A DNA stretch of 64,000 nt from Laguncularia racemosa (taxonomy: Eukaryota; Streptophyta; Magnoliopsida; Myrtales; Combretaceae). Below are positions 21,929 through 33,550 of this stretch, one piece after another; the stretch's first letter is position 1; each line of letters starts with the position of its first letter. The stretch is taken from assembly GCA_037954665.1 (NCBI GenBank), contig JBBMOL010000132.1:1922001-1986000 (forward strand). Direction: 5' to 3'. A program made the position numbers and the translations under genes. Under the pieces are notes generated by a model. It saw nothing but the letters and a program-made list of their open reading frames with translations, was not told the origin of the DNA and did not search any database.

Positions 21929-23780
21929 ATGTTGAATGATAGTGTGAATGGGGGAATTGGCAATGAGGCCAATAGTTAAGTTGGTGGTGGTTAGGGTCAT
22001 TGAACTGTAGGTGGAAGAACATTGGAGGAGCAGTTGAAAGATTTCACCACCATTGTTGCTATATTAGCAATAAGGATAAATCGAATGATAATGCCACAAC
22101 CACTAGTGGCAAATCTTTAAGCACCTCCACCTAAAGTAGTTTCTCAAAATGTTCATAGAGAAGGAGTTGTTGGAGGTAATAGGGGCAGGAGAATGGAGGG
22201 AGATTATCATGCTCTTAGGGAGGAAAGAGATGATAATTTTGAGAATGACCTTTACCCAAACAGGGAGTTCAGACCACCTCCGGGATTGGAGTATATGAAA
22301 TTGCGGATGCCCTCATTTGATAGCAGGGGTTTTGCAGATGATTATTTGCATTAGGAGGACAAGATTGACGGTTTTTTTAAGTGCTATGAGATTGATGATA
22401 ACACTCGAGTTCATCTTGTAGTTGTGGAATTCATAGGTTGTGCTGCCTTATGGTGGAAAAATCTTGTGGTTAGCAGATGAAGGGATGGTGAGGCTAATAT
22501 ATATACCTGGCGGGACATGAAACGGGTGTTGAGGAAAAGATTTATACCTAAGCATTACAGGCAGGAACCGTTTATGCTTTTCTAAACACTGAGGCAGGGA
22601 GGCAAAACAGTTGATGATTATGTATAAGAGTTTGAGACACTGATGATTAAATGTGAGTCAGTCGAACCTTCTAAGCAAACCTTAGCACGATTTGTGTCTA
22701 AGTTGAAGTATGAGATTACCTGCATTATGGAGTTACAGAGGTATATTACACTTGATGAAGCTATCCAGTTAGCCCTGAAAGTGGAGAGGCAAAGGTGATC
22801 CAACCCTTTCCGAGCAGTTAGTAATAGGTATGGAACTTCTGGAACTTCTACTAAACCTTTTGGGTTAGATGGTCAGATGGGAGGACAAAAAGGAATAGGG
22901 AAACAAGTTAAGGCTCTGTACAAGAATATCTCTAACATTAATAGGGAGAGGGATACTTCTAGGAAAGGAAAAGAGGTTGTTGGGGTTGATTTTAGGCAGA
23001 CAGTGCTAGGGTCCACTAGTGGGAAAATGCGCTAAATCAAATGTTTCAAATGCATGGGTTTTGGACACATGGCTACGCAGTGTCTCAATAGAAGGGTGAT
23101 GACTGTTATAGAGGAAAACAATGAAGATGATCAAGAAGTTACCGAGCTTACAAATTTGTCCATAACACTGCAGGAATATTATGATGATCATGATGTTGAG
23201 ACACATGAGGACAAGAGGGATGATAAATACTTGCCTATTAATGTATTATGTAAGGTTATGATGATATCTCCAGATGTTAGGAACATACAGAGGGAGAACC
23301 TATTCCAGACACCTTGTCGGATTTGAGGTAACTTGTGTGTTCTTTTCATCGATGGTGGTAGTTGCACTAACGTCTTATTTGCTGCATTAGTAAAAACTTA
23401 CAACTAGTCACTAGTCCACATCCATACCCTTATAAATTACATTGGTTGGATGACCGAGGTAGTTTGCATGATAGATATAGTGATGAGATTATCTATGATG
23501 TTCCTCTTATGTGTGCCTTTCATATACTACTAGGTAGGCCTTGGTTGTTTGATAGAAAGGTGCTACATGACGGGTTCAAAAACACTTATATGTTTCAAAA
23601 AGATGGTGCATGAGTTATCTTGACTTCTATGTCTCCATCTGAAGTTCACACATTTCAGGAACAGATCAGTAAAACTAATGGCTTCTCAGTACTTGAGGCT
23701 AACAAGCACACGTAAACACGAGAAGTTAGTCCAAGAAAAGACCCCTTAGATTTGACAAATTTTTCAAAGGCCCGATGAGA
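21929..23780 (+). pseudogene. E gag-protease
   Basis: The frame starts MLNDSVNGGIGNEAN and carries the same order as G: coiled-coil-like start (LEEQLKDFTTIVAILAIRI), Gag core (ALWWKNLVVSR, WRDMKRVLRKRFIPKHYRQE), zinc knuckle CFKCMGFGHMATQC near 23043-23085 and protease motif LFIDGGSCTNV near 23345. About ten in-frame stops interrupt it, and a frameshift just after the active site (about 23395) displaces the last protease block. It ends at the tract CCCGATGAGA before the 3' LTR. The best open piece is 23054-23326. No RT follows. Confidence 0.88.
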
Positions 23781-24626
23781 TGATAGGAATCAAACCTCTG
23801 GATCCAGCAATGGGGAAGCTAAATTGAACACATGAGCCCAGAAATCTACATGTTATTTTATTTATTTAATAATAATTTATCTTTACATTATAGTAGGTGA
23901 ATTTATTGGTTTTATAGGATAGTAGGTTAAATTCACTAAGGATCAATTATGGGTCATTCATGGACTTACAACAAATCAAAGAAGAACTAGTCCAATATTG
24001 TTCCATGGAAGTGAAGAAGCTGGCCACTTATGAGGGTTTACTTGTAATTTTTCCTTTGATGCTACAAACCGGTCACATTATTGTTTTTCACTTATAATTT
24101 TTCTTTGTTAAATTTGCCCTATTTGGAGCAAGTATAAATACTTGCAAAGTAGGGTTAGAAGGGAGCTTATTGAACAATATAAATTTGACCTTGTTGCCAT
24201 GGGAGTGTCCTTTTCACACCTCTTACTCTTATTAATTTCACTTGGAAATTGTGGCAAGTTGGCTTAGGAATTCTTATGAGTCATATCAAGATTTTCTAAG
24301 TTGCATTCAATTATTGCCAGTGAGTAATATCTAGTTATAATTAGTTGATTTTGTTTGTTCCTTTCACGCTAAATTAGGGTTAATGTATTGCTAGGGTTAC
24401 AAGCTAATTGTAAAGATTGGAATTGCATTGTTCCTTTATAATTGATTGATATTGGGATCCACTTATAGTACTTCTAATTTGGTTCACATCATTTGAGATT
24501 ATTGGTCCTTGTTTTCACGCCATTTAAGGATTTTGTATTCATTTTGTTCATGCCATTTTTAATTGGAATTGAATCAATTGTATGTGTATTCTAGTTAATT
24601 GGTGTTGAGATCCCTTGAGCACATCA
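23781..24626 (+). repeat. 3' LTR of E (846 bp)
   Basis: Ends TGATAGGAATC and GAGCACATCA; partner of 10311-11111, with about 45 bp that the other copy lacks. Confidence 0.94.
24128..24145 (+). promoter_or_regulatory. Palindromic TATA box, E 3' LTR
   Basis: GCAAGTATAAATACTTGC, the group's common form. Confidence 0.65.
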
Positions 24627-24693
24627 ATTGCTACAACCATTATTGATTCTAGAGTGGAAGTGGGAATGGATCACAATGGACTTCATTACAGCA
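24627..24693 (+). pseudogene. Element N Pol, part 2: integrase fragment
   Basis: Only 67 bases lie between E and H. They encode LIPEWKWEWITMDFIT, including the first catalytic Asp of the N integrase. The frame joins 10310 upstream (over the ATTGC duplication) and 39192 downstream, where LPRTRVGFEAI follows. Confidence 0.9.
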
Positions 24694-26303
24694 TGTTAAG
24701 TTCTCTTCTTATAAGCTTTGATGATAACAAGAGTATATCATTTATTATATGGATGTGAAACAAATTTTCTTACTCAAATAGTTTTTTTTTTTTCGTAATC
24801 AGACAGTAGATGTTTGGTTAGACAGTATGAGATCCTTCATGTTAAAAATTAGTTTTATGCAGGAACTTAAATTCATTACATTTATTTGTCATGAATTATA
24901 GTTGTTGTGCTAATGAAGGTCTAGCTCCACTATAATTAGATGTAATTGGAAATACGTCTAATCCGTTCCACAAAAGATTTCTTGAGTACATGGATTTTTG
25001 TATTTTAATCACTTAGTTGTATTTTAAATAATTTTTATGTGTTTGAAATTAGCTTAGATTTACAGATTTTTTTTTCACATATAGAAAATAATAACATGTT
25101 TTCTCAAATTATCACGAGAAGAAGATATATTTTCAAAAGAAAAATTTAAATCTCCAATGTTTCTTCCTGATCTCGTGGAAAGTTATATAAATATCTAATA
25201 TCCTTATTTTATGTGTTTAAATTATAACTAAATTGTTTGATATATCTATTTTAGATACTAACAAATTTTATTCAAAGTATATCGCACAAGATCAAGAAAA
25301 GATTTTTTTTACGTTTATCCACCTTAGATATCAGGAAAAGATTTTTTCTTTCTTTGTAACTTCTGGAAAAACAGATGTCTTCATTATCTTTAATCTTCGA
25401 TTCAACAAAAGAAGACCTAAGTTAGAAGATCTATTCATTTAGGATGTTGAAGTATTCAAAATCTCACATCTCAAAAAATTAGGAATAATGAAGTAACAAA
25501 CATGAAATTTTCAAACGGTCAAATTATGTTTGTTTGTTTTTATCCATTGTAGAAATATATATATATATATATATATATCATCCATAGGTTCAAAATGAAG
25601 GACTACAAGGAGAGAAAGAAGAAAAAAACAGAGATCAGAAAGTAAGAAAATTATTCAGAAAATTCGAGCTAAAATTTTTCTATCAAAGCTTTTGTTCTGA
25701 TTTAGTTAGACAATGTCTAATTAGTTAGACGATATTCTGCATAAGAATTATTATTTAAAGTTTGATGTGTTCTTGATCTTAATACTTTGAGTTTCCATTG
25801 TAACTTAACTTTGAAAATCTCTTCGCTCTTTGTTGAGCTTGATTGAGAGTTAATTGAGAGGATTACACATAGCCTTGTAGATTTGTGTTTAGCTAAAAGA
25901 GATAGGCTTATGAGATAGAGCAAGATTTGATTGGTGTTTGTAATTTCTTTCATTAACTTAGTGAAACAACTGGTGTAGATAACCAAATCCCCAGCCGGTA
26001 GAGCTAGAAGAGAGGACGTACTCAAAAGGAGGAACCTCTATAAAATTCTTGACTCTTTTATTTATGCACTTTATTTATTAATTGTATAATTTACCTTTGC
26101 AAGTCATTGATCATAATCCATATCTAATATTAACTCATGTGAATCTCCTTAAGAAAAATATTCAATTGAAGCTTCACATTGTTTTAAAGAAAAGTTTCTC
26201 TTCTAAAGAAGTATTACGGTTAATTTTGTAAAGTGTTTTTCGAAAAGTTTTTAAAAGCAAACAATTCACCCCTCCCCTCTTGCTTGCATAATCGGGATGA
26301 ACA
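24694..26303 (+). repeat. 5' LTR of H (1610 bp)
   Basis: Begins TGTTAAGTTCTC and ends CGGGATGAACA; partner of 37571-39186. It has a short TA repeat at 25556-25578 and a TTAGAC/GTCTAA inverted repeat at about 25706-25720. Confidence 0.94.
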
Positions 26304-26312
26304 TTTGGTATC
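26304..26312 (+). other. First half of the H primer-binding site, split by element I
   Basis: TTTGGTATC here and GTATCAGAGCC at 30975-30985 together make the initiator tRNA-Met primer site. The shared GTATC is the target duplication of I. Confidence 0.9.
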
Positions 26313-27805
26313 TGATAATCAACATAAAACTCCAAATTCTAGGAAGATTTTAAGCTCTTTTAAGTTGATAATTAATCAAAAATCATCCGAAATTGATGCT
26401 TAATCAAGGAATACGTTGCTTTCAGGTGTAACGAAGATCATTGAAAGAAATTGAGAAGCAAACAACACAGAGAAAGGAAGAAGAGCATTTCCCCTGCCCG
26501 CCATGCCCCCATATCAGGGGCATATGAACAGCAGACCACCACCATGCCCCCATATCAGGGGTGTATGGAAGAGAAATCAGGAACAGAAGCTACCACGCCC
26601 TTAGCCATGGGGCGTGGTAGGGGGCGTATGGAACCAGAAGTGAAAGACAAAGCCACCACGCCCCTGATATGGGGGCGTGCCAACTTCAAAGGATGACCCG
26701 AGACCACCATGCCCCTTGCCATGGGGCATGGTGAGGGGTATATGGAGTCACGACCTATTTTCTCTGACTTTTTATTTTCTCTCTCCTCTAACCCTAACAC
26801 AGATATATATATATATATGGATACATATGAGAAAAAGGGGAGAAGGAAAGGGAAGAGGAGGCCGAGAGGCCAAAGGGGGAGAGATGGCAGACCTAGGGTT
26901 TTAGAATACACTTCTCTTCATTTTTCTCTCTTTCTTTAGTTTTCTACTCAACAATCCAAGGAGATTCAAGCAAGGCATTTCAAGATTTAATCTATCCTGG
27001 TTGTAATCATGAACTCTAGTTTCTCTTCATGTATTTGTTCTTTCATTGTTAGGTTTATGGAAGAGTAAACCTAGACCTAGATCTCATTTGAACTATTTTG
27101 TCATATGATGAAGATATGATTTAATTGAAGTTTTATTTATGTTCTTTTGTTCCATTACATGTGCTGCATAATTATCTTAGATTCATATTTTCGGAATATG
27201 AGTTTATGCTTAATATCATTTGAGTTGATTGAGAAATTTCTTTTATGATCAGATTTAAGTTTTGGATGAGATTTGCTCGTGTTTCTAGAGATAGAATATT
27301 GAAAATCTTCTGTTGAAGATTCATTCGAATCGAGTTCATATGCTTCATGCGATTCTAGATTGCTATTGATTGAGGAGAGATCCTAATTGATAAATCTAGG
27401 ATTAGATAAGTAATTTACTTGAGAAAGTAATTATCTTACTTCTTGGAACTTAACAACTTAAGAACTCAGAAACATTAATCCTTAGCTTCTAATGATTTAT
27501 GTGACAATATAGGTATATAATGAGATCTGGGTTGCTTTGTTAGAGAATTAACCCTTGTTTTATTGAAGTAGTTTTAGTTAAGATTTCAGATTGTTAACTA
27601 ATTTTAGTCGTTAATACACTTCACCTCAATTTGATGGTTAGATAATAGGAAAAGTGCTAGTACTATTAATAGTAATCTCCTCTCGATGGAACAACCCTGC
27701 ACTTAACACTATACTACGTCCACGGTAGGTACACTTGCCTATTGCAACGTAGTTAGAATTAGGAAAAGGTATTACAAATATTAAAACTACGGTTGGCAAC
27801 AATCA
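26313..27805 (+). repeat. 5' LTR of I (1493 bp)
   Basis: Begins TGATAATCAACATAAAACTC and ends GGTTGGCAACAATCA. It holds GC-rich hairpins at about 26490-26740, a TA-rich TATA region at about 26803-26818 and, near the end, the Athila-type block ACCCTGCACTTAACACTATAC. Confidence 0.94.
26490..26740 (+). repeat. GC-rich hairpin cluster in the I 5' LTR
   Basis: Four to five inverted repeats of the form CATGCCCC...GGGGCATG or ACGCCCC...GGGGCGT with 7-base loops, about 60 bp apart. The copy in the other LTR is at 29655-29890. They lie just upstream of the probable TATA box, as the palindrome arrays of A and M do. Confidence 0.75.
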
Positions 27806-29469
27806 TGTTTTTGGCGCCGTTGCCGTGGAGGAGGCACCGCTAATATTAGGTACACTTATTACTTATTAATCTAGCCACCTTTCTTTAATTTGATTTAAAG
27901 ACTCATGCTTTACTTTTCTTTAATTTTCCCTTTTTAATTTCTATTGTAGGCTAACTTCTTTTTGAGTTTTCTTCTTTGCATAGTTATCCAGAGTTTGATA
28001 TTGCAGCAACTGAAAGAGTCACACAATTCTTAAGTACTGGAGCTACTACAATGGTTTTGATCGAGCACTTGATGAACAGCAACATCGAATTCAAGGGACT
28101 ACTAGTTCTTTTTATTACATTTTCTATATTAATTTTTCTCTACTTAATGCTCTTTCCTTGTCTGATTTTTTCGTAAGCATAGACATTGAGGACAATGTCT
28201 AACTTAAGTGTGGGGGAGGGTATTAAATATTATGTATAAAGGAAAAAAGGAGAACTAGGTATGTATGTGCGATTAAAAAAAAAATCAAAATTCTTTCAAT
28301 TTTCTATTAAAATTCCTCCTACATTTTCTATCTTGCAAGAATTTTGGTTGCAAGTGAGGAGTGTTTTAGTATTCAATGATTGAATCCCTCAAAAAGAATG
28401 TCGTGCAATTCACTCCTGTTTTTGCATTGAATTTTGTCATACTTGATCAAACTTATAGAATAAAAATCTTTGTGAAGCAAGTTTACTTGTCATTTAAAGG
28501 CAGAATTCAAAGTTAGGAATTGAACTAAGGTCCTTAGCAAAATGTTAATTGGCTTGATTTCTAAGTTACTAGGAAATATATTGTTTCATCAAAAGTCTTG
28601 AGAGCTAATCAATCCATTATTAAAGGGTAAATGAAGTAATTCTCTTGGTGATCTTTCTTAAGAGACCTTCTAAGAAAAGTTTAAGTCGAAATAAGATATC
28701 TTAATTAGTGTGGGCTGGTTTTGGTCCCTCAGAAGAGCGAAGTCTGACCCCGCTACTAGCTAAACAAATCAGTTAGAGTAATGGAGGTTTGATGGGGTCC
28801 CTTTAAAACTTGGTCACCTAAGGTTGTTTGGCCTGGGATCGGCCGACTGAGGAAATTACTCTCAAAAAAAAAAAAGGTAAGTTCTTGAAACTCGAGTGAT
28901 TAAGTTCGTAGGGACGCTTTCAATTAAAGGGATAACGTCTGTTAACTTGGGTGACGAGCCCGAGATTATCGGCTGAAAGCTTGCTACATGGGTTTTAGGA
29001 TCATAAATAAATAAATGAAACTTTTGGGAAGGTCTATCAAAGGAAGAGGAATCTAGGGGAATCTCAGATGCAAAATGCTTTCATGATGGAGTAGTTCGCT
29101 TAGAGAGATGGATGAGGAGGCTATACACTCTGAAATAGCTAATTGAAATGAGCCAAATCTCCTTTTGTTTCGATTTGACCTTGAGTTTGATTTTTGATTC
29201 GAAAGCTGTTATTAAAGATAAAGGTAGAAGCTTACTTTACTTTGATTAATTTTAAAACTTTGATTAAAGTATCTCTAGTTCAATATTGCAGGATAAGGTG
29301 AGGAGTACATTCATTCAATTGAGGAGTTCTATTGGATGTTAAACATGATCATTGATGAATGTTGATATTCTAGCCTGCTGTGTTTAGAAATATGAAGTCC
29401 CCATTTTGAATGTACGGTCTTTAAAATGATTTGCTTAGGGACAAGCAAAGATTCAAGTGTGGGGGAATT
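27806..29469 (+). other. Internal region of I: primer site, non-coding module, two polypurine tracts
   Basis: TGGCGCCGTTGCCGTGGAG at 27812-27830 is the tRNA-Asp primer site with one mismatch. No coding frame is supported; a 66-codon frame at 27976-28176 has no known motif. At about 28188-28216 is GAGGACAATGTC...AAGTGTGGGGGAG, the same second tract seen in A. Two GGTCAC/GGTGAC...GCCGACT/TCGGCTG segments follow (about 28810-28850 and 28950-28977). The stem-loop at 29431-29448 and tract AGTGTGGGGGAATT at 29456-29469 precede the 3' LTR. Confidence 0.82.
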
Positions 29470-30974
29470 TGATAATCGACATAAAACTCCAAATTCTAGG
29501 AAGATTTTAAGCTCTTTTAAGTTGATAATTAATCAAAAATCATCCGAAATTGATGCTTAATCAAGGAATATGTTGCTTTCAGGTGTAATGAAGATCATTG
29601 AAAGAAATTGAGAAGAAAACAACAAAGAGAAAGGAAGAAGATCATCTCCCCTACCTGCCATGCCCCCATATTAGAGGCATATGAACAGCAGACCACCACC
29701 ACGCCCCCATATTAGGGCGCATGGAAGAGAAATCAAGAACATAAGCTACCACGCCCCTTGCCACGGGGCGTGGTAGGGGGCTTATGGGACTAGAAGTGAA
29801 AGACAAAGCCACCACGCCCCTAATATGGGGGCATGACAACTTCAAAGGATGACTCGAGACCACCACGCCCCTTGCCACGGGGCATGGTGAGGGGTGTATG
29901 GAGTTACGACCTATTTTCTCTGACTTTTTATTTTCTCTCTCCTCTAACCCTAACACAAAATATTATATATATATATATATATATTATGGATACATATGAG
30001 AAAAAGGGGAGAAGGAAAGAGAAGAGGAGGCCGAGAGGCCGAGGGGGGAGAGACGGCTAACCTAGGGTTTTAGAATACACTTCTCTTCATTTTTCTCTCT
30101 TTCTTTAGTTTTCTACTCAACAATCCAAGGAGATTCAAGCAAGGCATTCAAGATTCAATCTATCCGGGTTGTAATCATGAACTCTAGTTTCTCTTCATGT
30201 ATTTGTTCTTTCATTGTTAGGTTTATGGAAGAGTAAACCTAGACCTGGATCTCATTTGAACTATTTTGTCATATGATGAAGATATGATTTAATTGAAGTT
30301 TTATTGATGTTCTTTTGTTCCATTACATGTGCTGCATAATTATCTTAGATTCATATTTCCGGAATATGAGTTTATGCTTAATATCATTTGAGTTGATTGA
30401 GAAATTGCTTTTATGATTAGATTTATGTTTTGGATGAGATTTGCTCGTGTTTCTAGAGATAGAATATCGAAAATCTTCTGTTGGAGATTCATTCGAATCG
30501 AGTTCATATGCTTCATGCGATTCTAGATTGCTATTGATTGAGGAGAGATCCTAATTGATAAATCTAGGATTAGATAAGTAATTTACTTGAGAAAGTAATT
30601 ATCTTGCTTCTTGGAACTTAACAGCTTAAGAACTCAGAAACATTAATCCTTAGCTTCTAATGATTTATGTGACAATATAGGTATATAATGAGATCTAGGT
30701 TGCTTTGTTAGAGAATTAACCCTTGTTTTGTTGAAGTAGTTTTAGTTAAGATTTTAGATTGCTAACTAATTTTAGTTGTTAATACAGTTCACCTCAATTT
30801 GACGGTTAGATAATAGGAAAAGAGCTAGTACTAGTAATTAGTAATCTCCTCTTGGTGGAACGACCCTGCACTTAACACTATACTACGTCCACGGTAGGTA
30901 CACTTGCCTATTGCAACTTAGTTAGAATTAGGAACAGGTATTACAAATATTAAAACTACGGTTGGCAACAATCA
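29470..30974 (+). repeat. 3' LTR of I (1505 bp)
   Basis: Begins TGATAATCGACATAAAACTC and ends GGTTGGCAACAATCA; partner of 26313-27805. Hairpin cluster at about 29655-29890 and a longer TA repeat at about 29964-29984. Confidence 0.94.
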
Positions 30975-31017
30975 GTATCAGAGCCTAGCTCTTTTTGTTC
31001 TTTAAGAGTTCGATCTA

Positions 31018-32870
31018 ATGGAAAACACAATTACTATTGCTTCAAATTGGATTCCATTTTTCGATGGAACTAATTTTCCTTATTGGAAGTGTAGGATAGA
31101 AACATACATTACGGCTACTGATTTCACCTCTTGGCAAATTGTCTAATATGGTGACAAGCGAGTTGTTCTCAATAACAAAGATGAACTTGATGATGAAGTG
31201 AAGAAGAAGCTTGAGATGAACAATGTAGCTAAGAATATGATTCTGATGAGCATATCTCAATCTGTTTTTGCAATGGTTTCATCATGCAAAACTGCTAAAG
31301 AAATTTGGGACAAACTTTGTGAAACCTATGAAGGAGCAACAATGATCAAAGATACCAGAAGAAGTGCTCTTATGCACGACTATGAATTATTCAGATTCAA
31401 AACTGGTGAAAATATTTTTGATGGTTTTAATAGATTTACTTTAATCACTAATGAACTTGCTTTGTTTGGTAAAGAATTTGATGATAGTGAACTAGTGAGA
31501 AAAGTTCTAAGAATTCTGCTGAGTTCATGGGATTCAAAGACTAATGCAATAGAGGAAGCTCATGATCTTGATACCGTAAGTTTAAGTGAACTTCAAGAAA
31601 AGCTTCAAGCTTATGAGTCCAAGATAAAACATTAGCAAGAACAAGAGAAAGTAAGGAAGTCCATTGCGTTTAAAGCATTTGTTGAAAGAGAATCATTGTC
31701 AGATAATGAATTAGACAACGATGATGAAGAGGAAGATGTGAATTTGTTGGCCAGAAAACTCTCAAAGTTCTTCAAGAAGAAAGGTAAGCATACTAACCGA
31801 AGTCAACGTTATGCTAATGTTTGTTTCAGAGATGATACGGGAAAACTAATCAAAGAAAAAGAAGAAAAGAAAGAGAAGAAGAAAGAAAAGAAGGAGCATA
31901 TATGATACGAATACAAAAAACTAGGACACATCAAGTATGTTTGTCCTGTATTGCTAAAGAAAATTGAAAGATACAAGGTAAAACAAAAGTCTCTGATGGC
32001 AACATGGAGTGACTTAGATGAGTTAGACACCGAGTCAGACAATGTATCCGATGATACAGAAGAAGCAAACCTATGCCTTATGGCTCTATCTGAGGTAACT
32101 TCTGATTTTGAAGAAGAAGAGATGTCTGAAAGCCTAAGTAAGCAAGTTAGAAAACTTCTAAAAGGTTTTTCTAAAGCAAATGAAAAAATTGAAATTTTGA
32201 AAAAAAAAAAGAAGAAGCCTTATATCAAACAAACTAACTGTTAGTTGAAGAAAATGGCATTTTAAAGTGTGATACTGAAGTTTTGCATATAGATAATGAA
32301 AAATTGCGTGCTGCTCAAGATATTTTGGAAAAAGAAAATTATGAATTGTGTTCAAAAATTAAAGAATTAAAGGAAAGAATGAATGCTATCTCAAAAGTCT
32401 CGAGTACCACTTTCCATAAATTTTTAGAAAGCGATAAAAAGCTTTAAACATTAATCTCTTCTCAAAGAATTGGTAATTCAAAAATTCGGTTAGAATTTGA
32501 TCAAGTTGAATCATCAAATAGACTTGAAAAGACAACTATATTTTTAAAAGGAAAAGAAAAAGTAACTAATAACTTTGCTTAAAGTTCCATGAAGTCTAGA
32601 ACTTTTGTACAAGAAAAGAGGAATGTCAAACAATACCATCAGTGGAATAACTATTATCCAATCAAACGGTACTTCAGATAGTTTGTCAGACAATTTAACA
32701 GGAGGTATACAAACAAATAGCAAAAGGGATTAGTAAGATCAAATACTTATGCTTGTTTCTTTTGTAACAAAGTGGGACATATTGAAAAATATTGTTTCTA
32801 TAAAAACAACAAGCTCAACAAACAACAAGTGACGAACAAAAATTCTATGAGCTTGAGTTTTGGTGACCCA
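31018..32870 (+). pseudogene. H gag (copia)
   Basis: The frame starts MENTITIASNWIPFFDGTNF 32 bases after the split primer site. It contains the copia Gag core (KTAKEIWDKLCETYEG, SALMHDYELFRFKTGENI), a Lys/Glu-rich stretch, a damaged zinc knuckle (YEYKKLGHIKYVC, first Cys lost to a stop region at 31903) and, much later, a second knuckle CFFCNKVGHIEKYC at about 32755. Residues between 32200 and 32400 look coiled-coil. The first 1.2 kb is a single frame with three or four stops; more breaks follow after 32244. Two knuckles and a long acidic linker are usual in Sirevirus Gag. Confidence 0.87.
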
Positions 32871-33550
32871 AACTTGTTTGGGTTCCTAAGAAGGTTTGAT
32901 TCTTCCTTTTGTGGTTATAGGAACACAAAGTTAAGATGAAAGGAATGTAGTACCTTGACAGTGGGTGCTCATGCCATATGACTGGAGATGCTTTGCTGTT
33001 CACAACAATAGAATGGAAAGATGGAGGATATGTCAAATTTGGAGACAACAATAGAGTAAAGATTATTGCCACTGGTAATATAGGTTTTCTCCCAACCACA
33101 CTTGAAAATGTATCTCTAAAAACACCTTATGAATTATACAAAGGAAGAAAGCCGAACGTTTTCTATTTTCACATATTCGAAGCCAAATGCTACATCAAGA
33201 AATCTGGATTGAGTTTGGGAAAATTTGATCAACAAGCCGAAGAAAGAATTTTCCTTGGCTATTCTCAAAATAGTAAAGCTTGTCGTGTCTTTATTAACTC
33301 TTCTAAGACTATTGAAGAATCTATAAATGTGAAATTTATTGATCCTTGTGTGATTGATATTCTTGATGAAGATATCAAAACAAAGAATAAGGATGAACGT
33401 TTAAATGATAAAAAAGGAATAAAAGATATAACTGAAATATTTTTTGACCATAAGTCATATGTTTCGTCAGACAGTATAGTAGAACCCTTAAAAAGTGAAG
33501 CTGAATCTTCTAAACCTTGGATATTTAAACCTGATCATCTACCAGAATAG
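32871..33550 (+). pseudogene. H protease fused to the C-terminal end of integrase
   Basis: The protease active site reads YLDSGCSCHMTGD at about 32950. About 40 codons later the sequence passes straight into the end of the copia integrase (KTPYELYKGRKPN, ERIFLGYSQNSKACRVF). The pre-integrase zinc domain and the whole DD-E catalytic core are missing, a deletion of roughly 1.2 kb compared with the family. An open frame of 190 codons (32978-33550) spans the joint. H therefore could not integrate with its own enzyme in this form. Confidence 0.88.

Larger units (their letters stand above)
10311..24626 (+). mobile_element. Element E: TR-GAG-type non-autonomous LTR element
   Basis: LTRs at 10311-11111 and 23781-24626, exact 5-bp target duplication ATTGC (10306-10310 and 24627-24631), and an initiator tRNA-Met primer site after the 5' LTR. 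The inside, with the nested F (11436-21417) removed, is about 2.7 kb: a leader and a gag-protease frame, with no RT or integrase. It lies in the integrase of N, and the N protein reads through perfectly when E is taken out (GRLLQPLLIPEW spans the site). Confidence 0.93.
26313..30974 (+). mobile_element. Element I: non-coding Athila-type derivative
   Basis: LTRs at 26313-27805 (1493 bp) and 29470-30974 (1505 bp), with an exact 5-bp duplication GTATC (26308-26312 and 30975-30979). The inside is 1664 bp with no coding sequence. The primer site is complementary to tRNA-Asp, and the polypurine tract and stem-loop match those of A. It is a short LARD-like non-autonomous element that would need proteins from an Athila-type relative. 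It lies in the primer-binding site of H. Confidence 0.94.

Noticed and set aside
26555..26911. ORF of 118 codons on the minus strand (and overlapping plus-strand ORFs) in the I LTR
   Set aside because: It is made of the GC-rich hairpin repeats and TA repeat; the second LTR copy breaks it, and no protein motif is present.
28720..28990. Possible structured host ncRNA within I
   Set aside because: The segment is shared with the 3' module of A, so it belongs to the retrotransposon.
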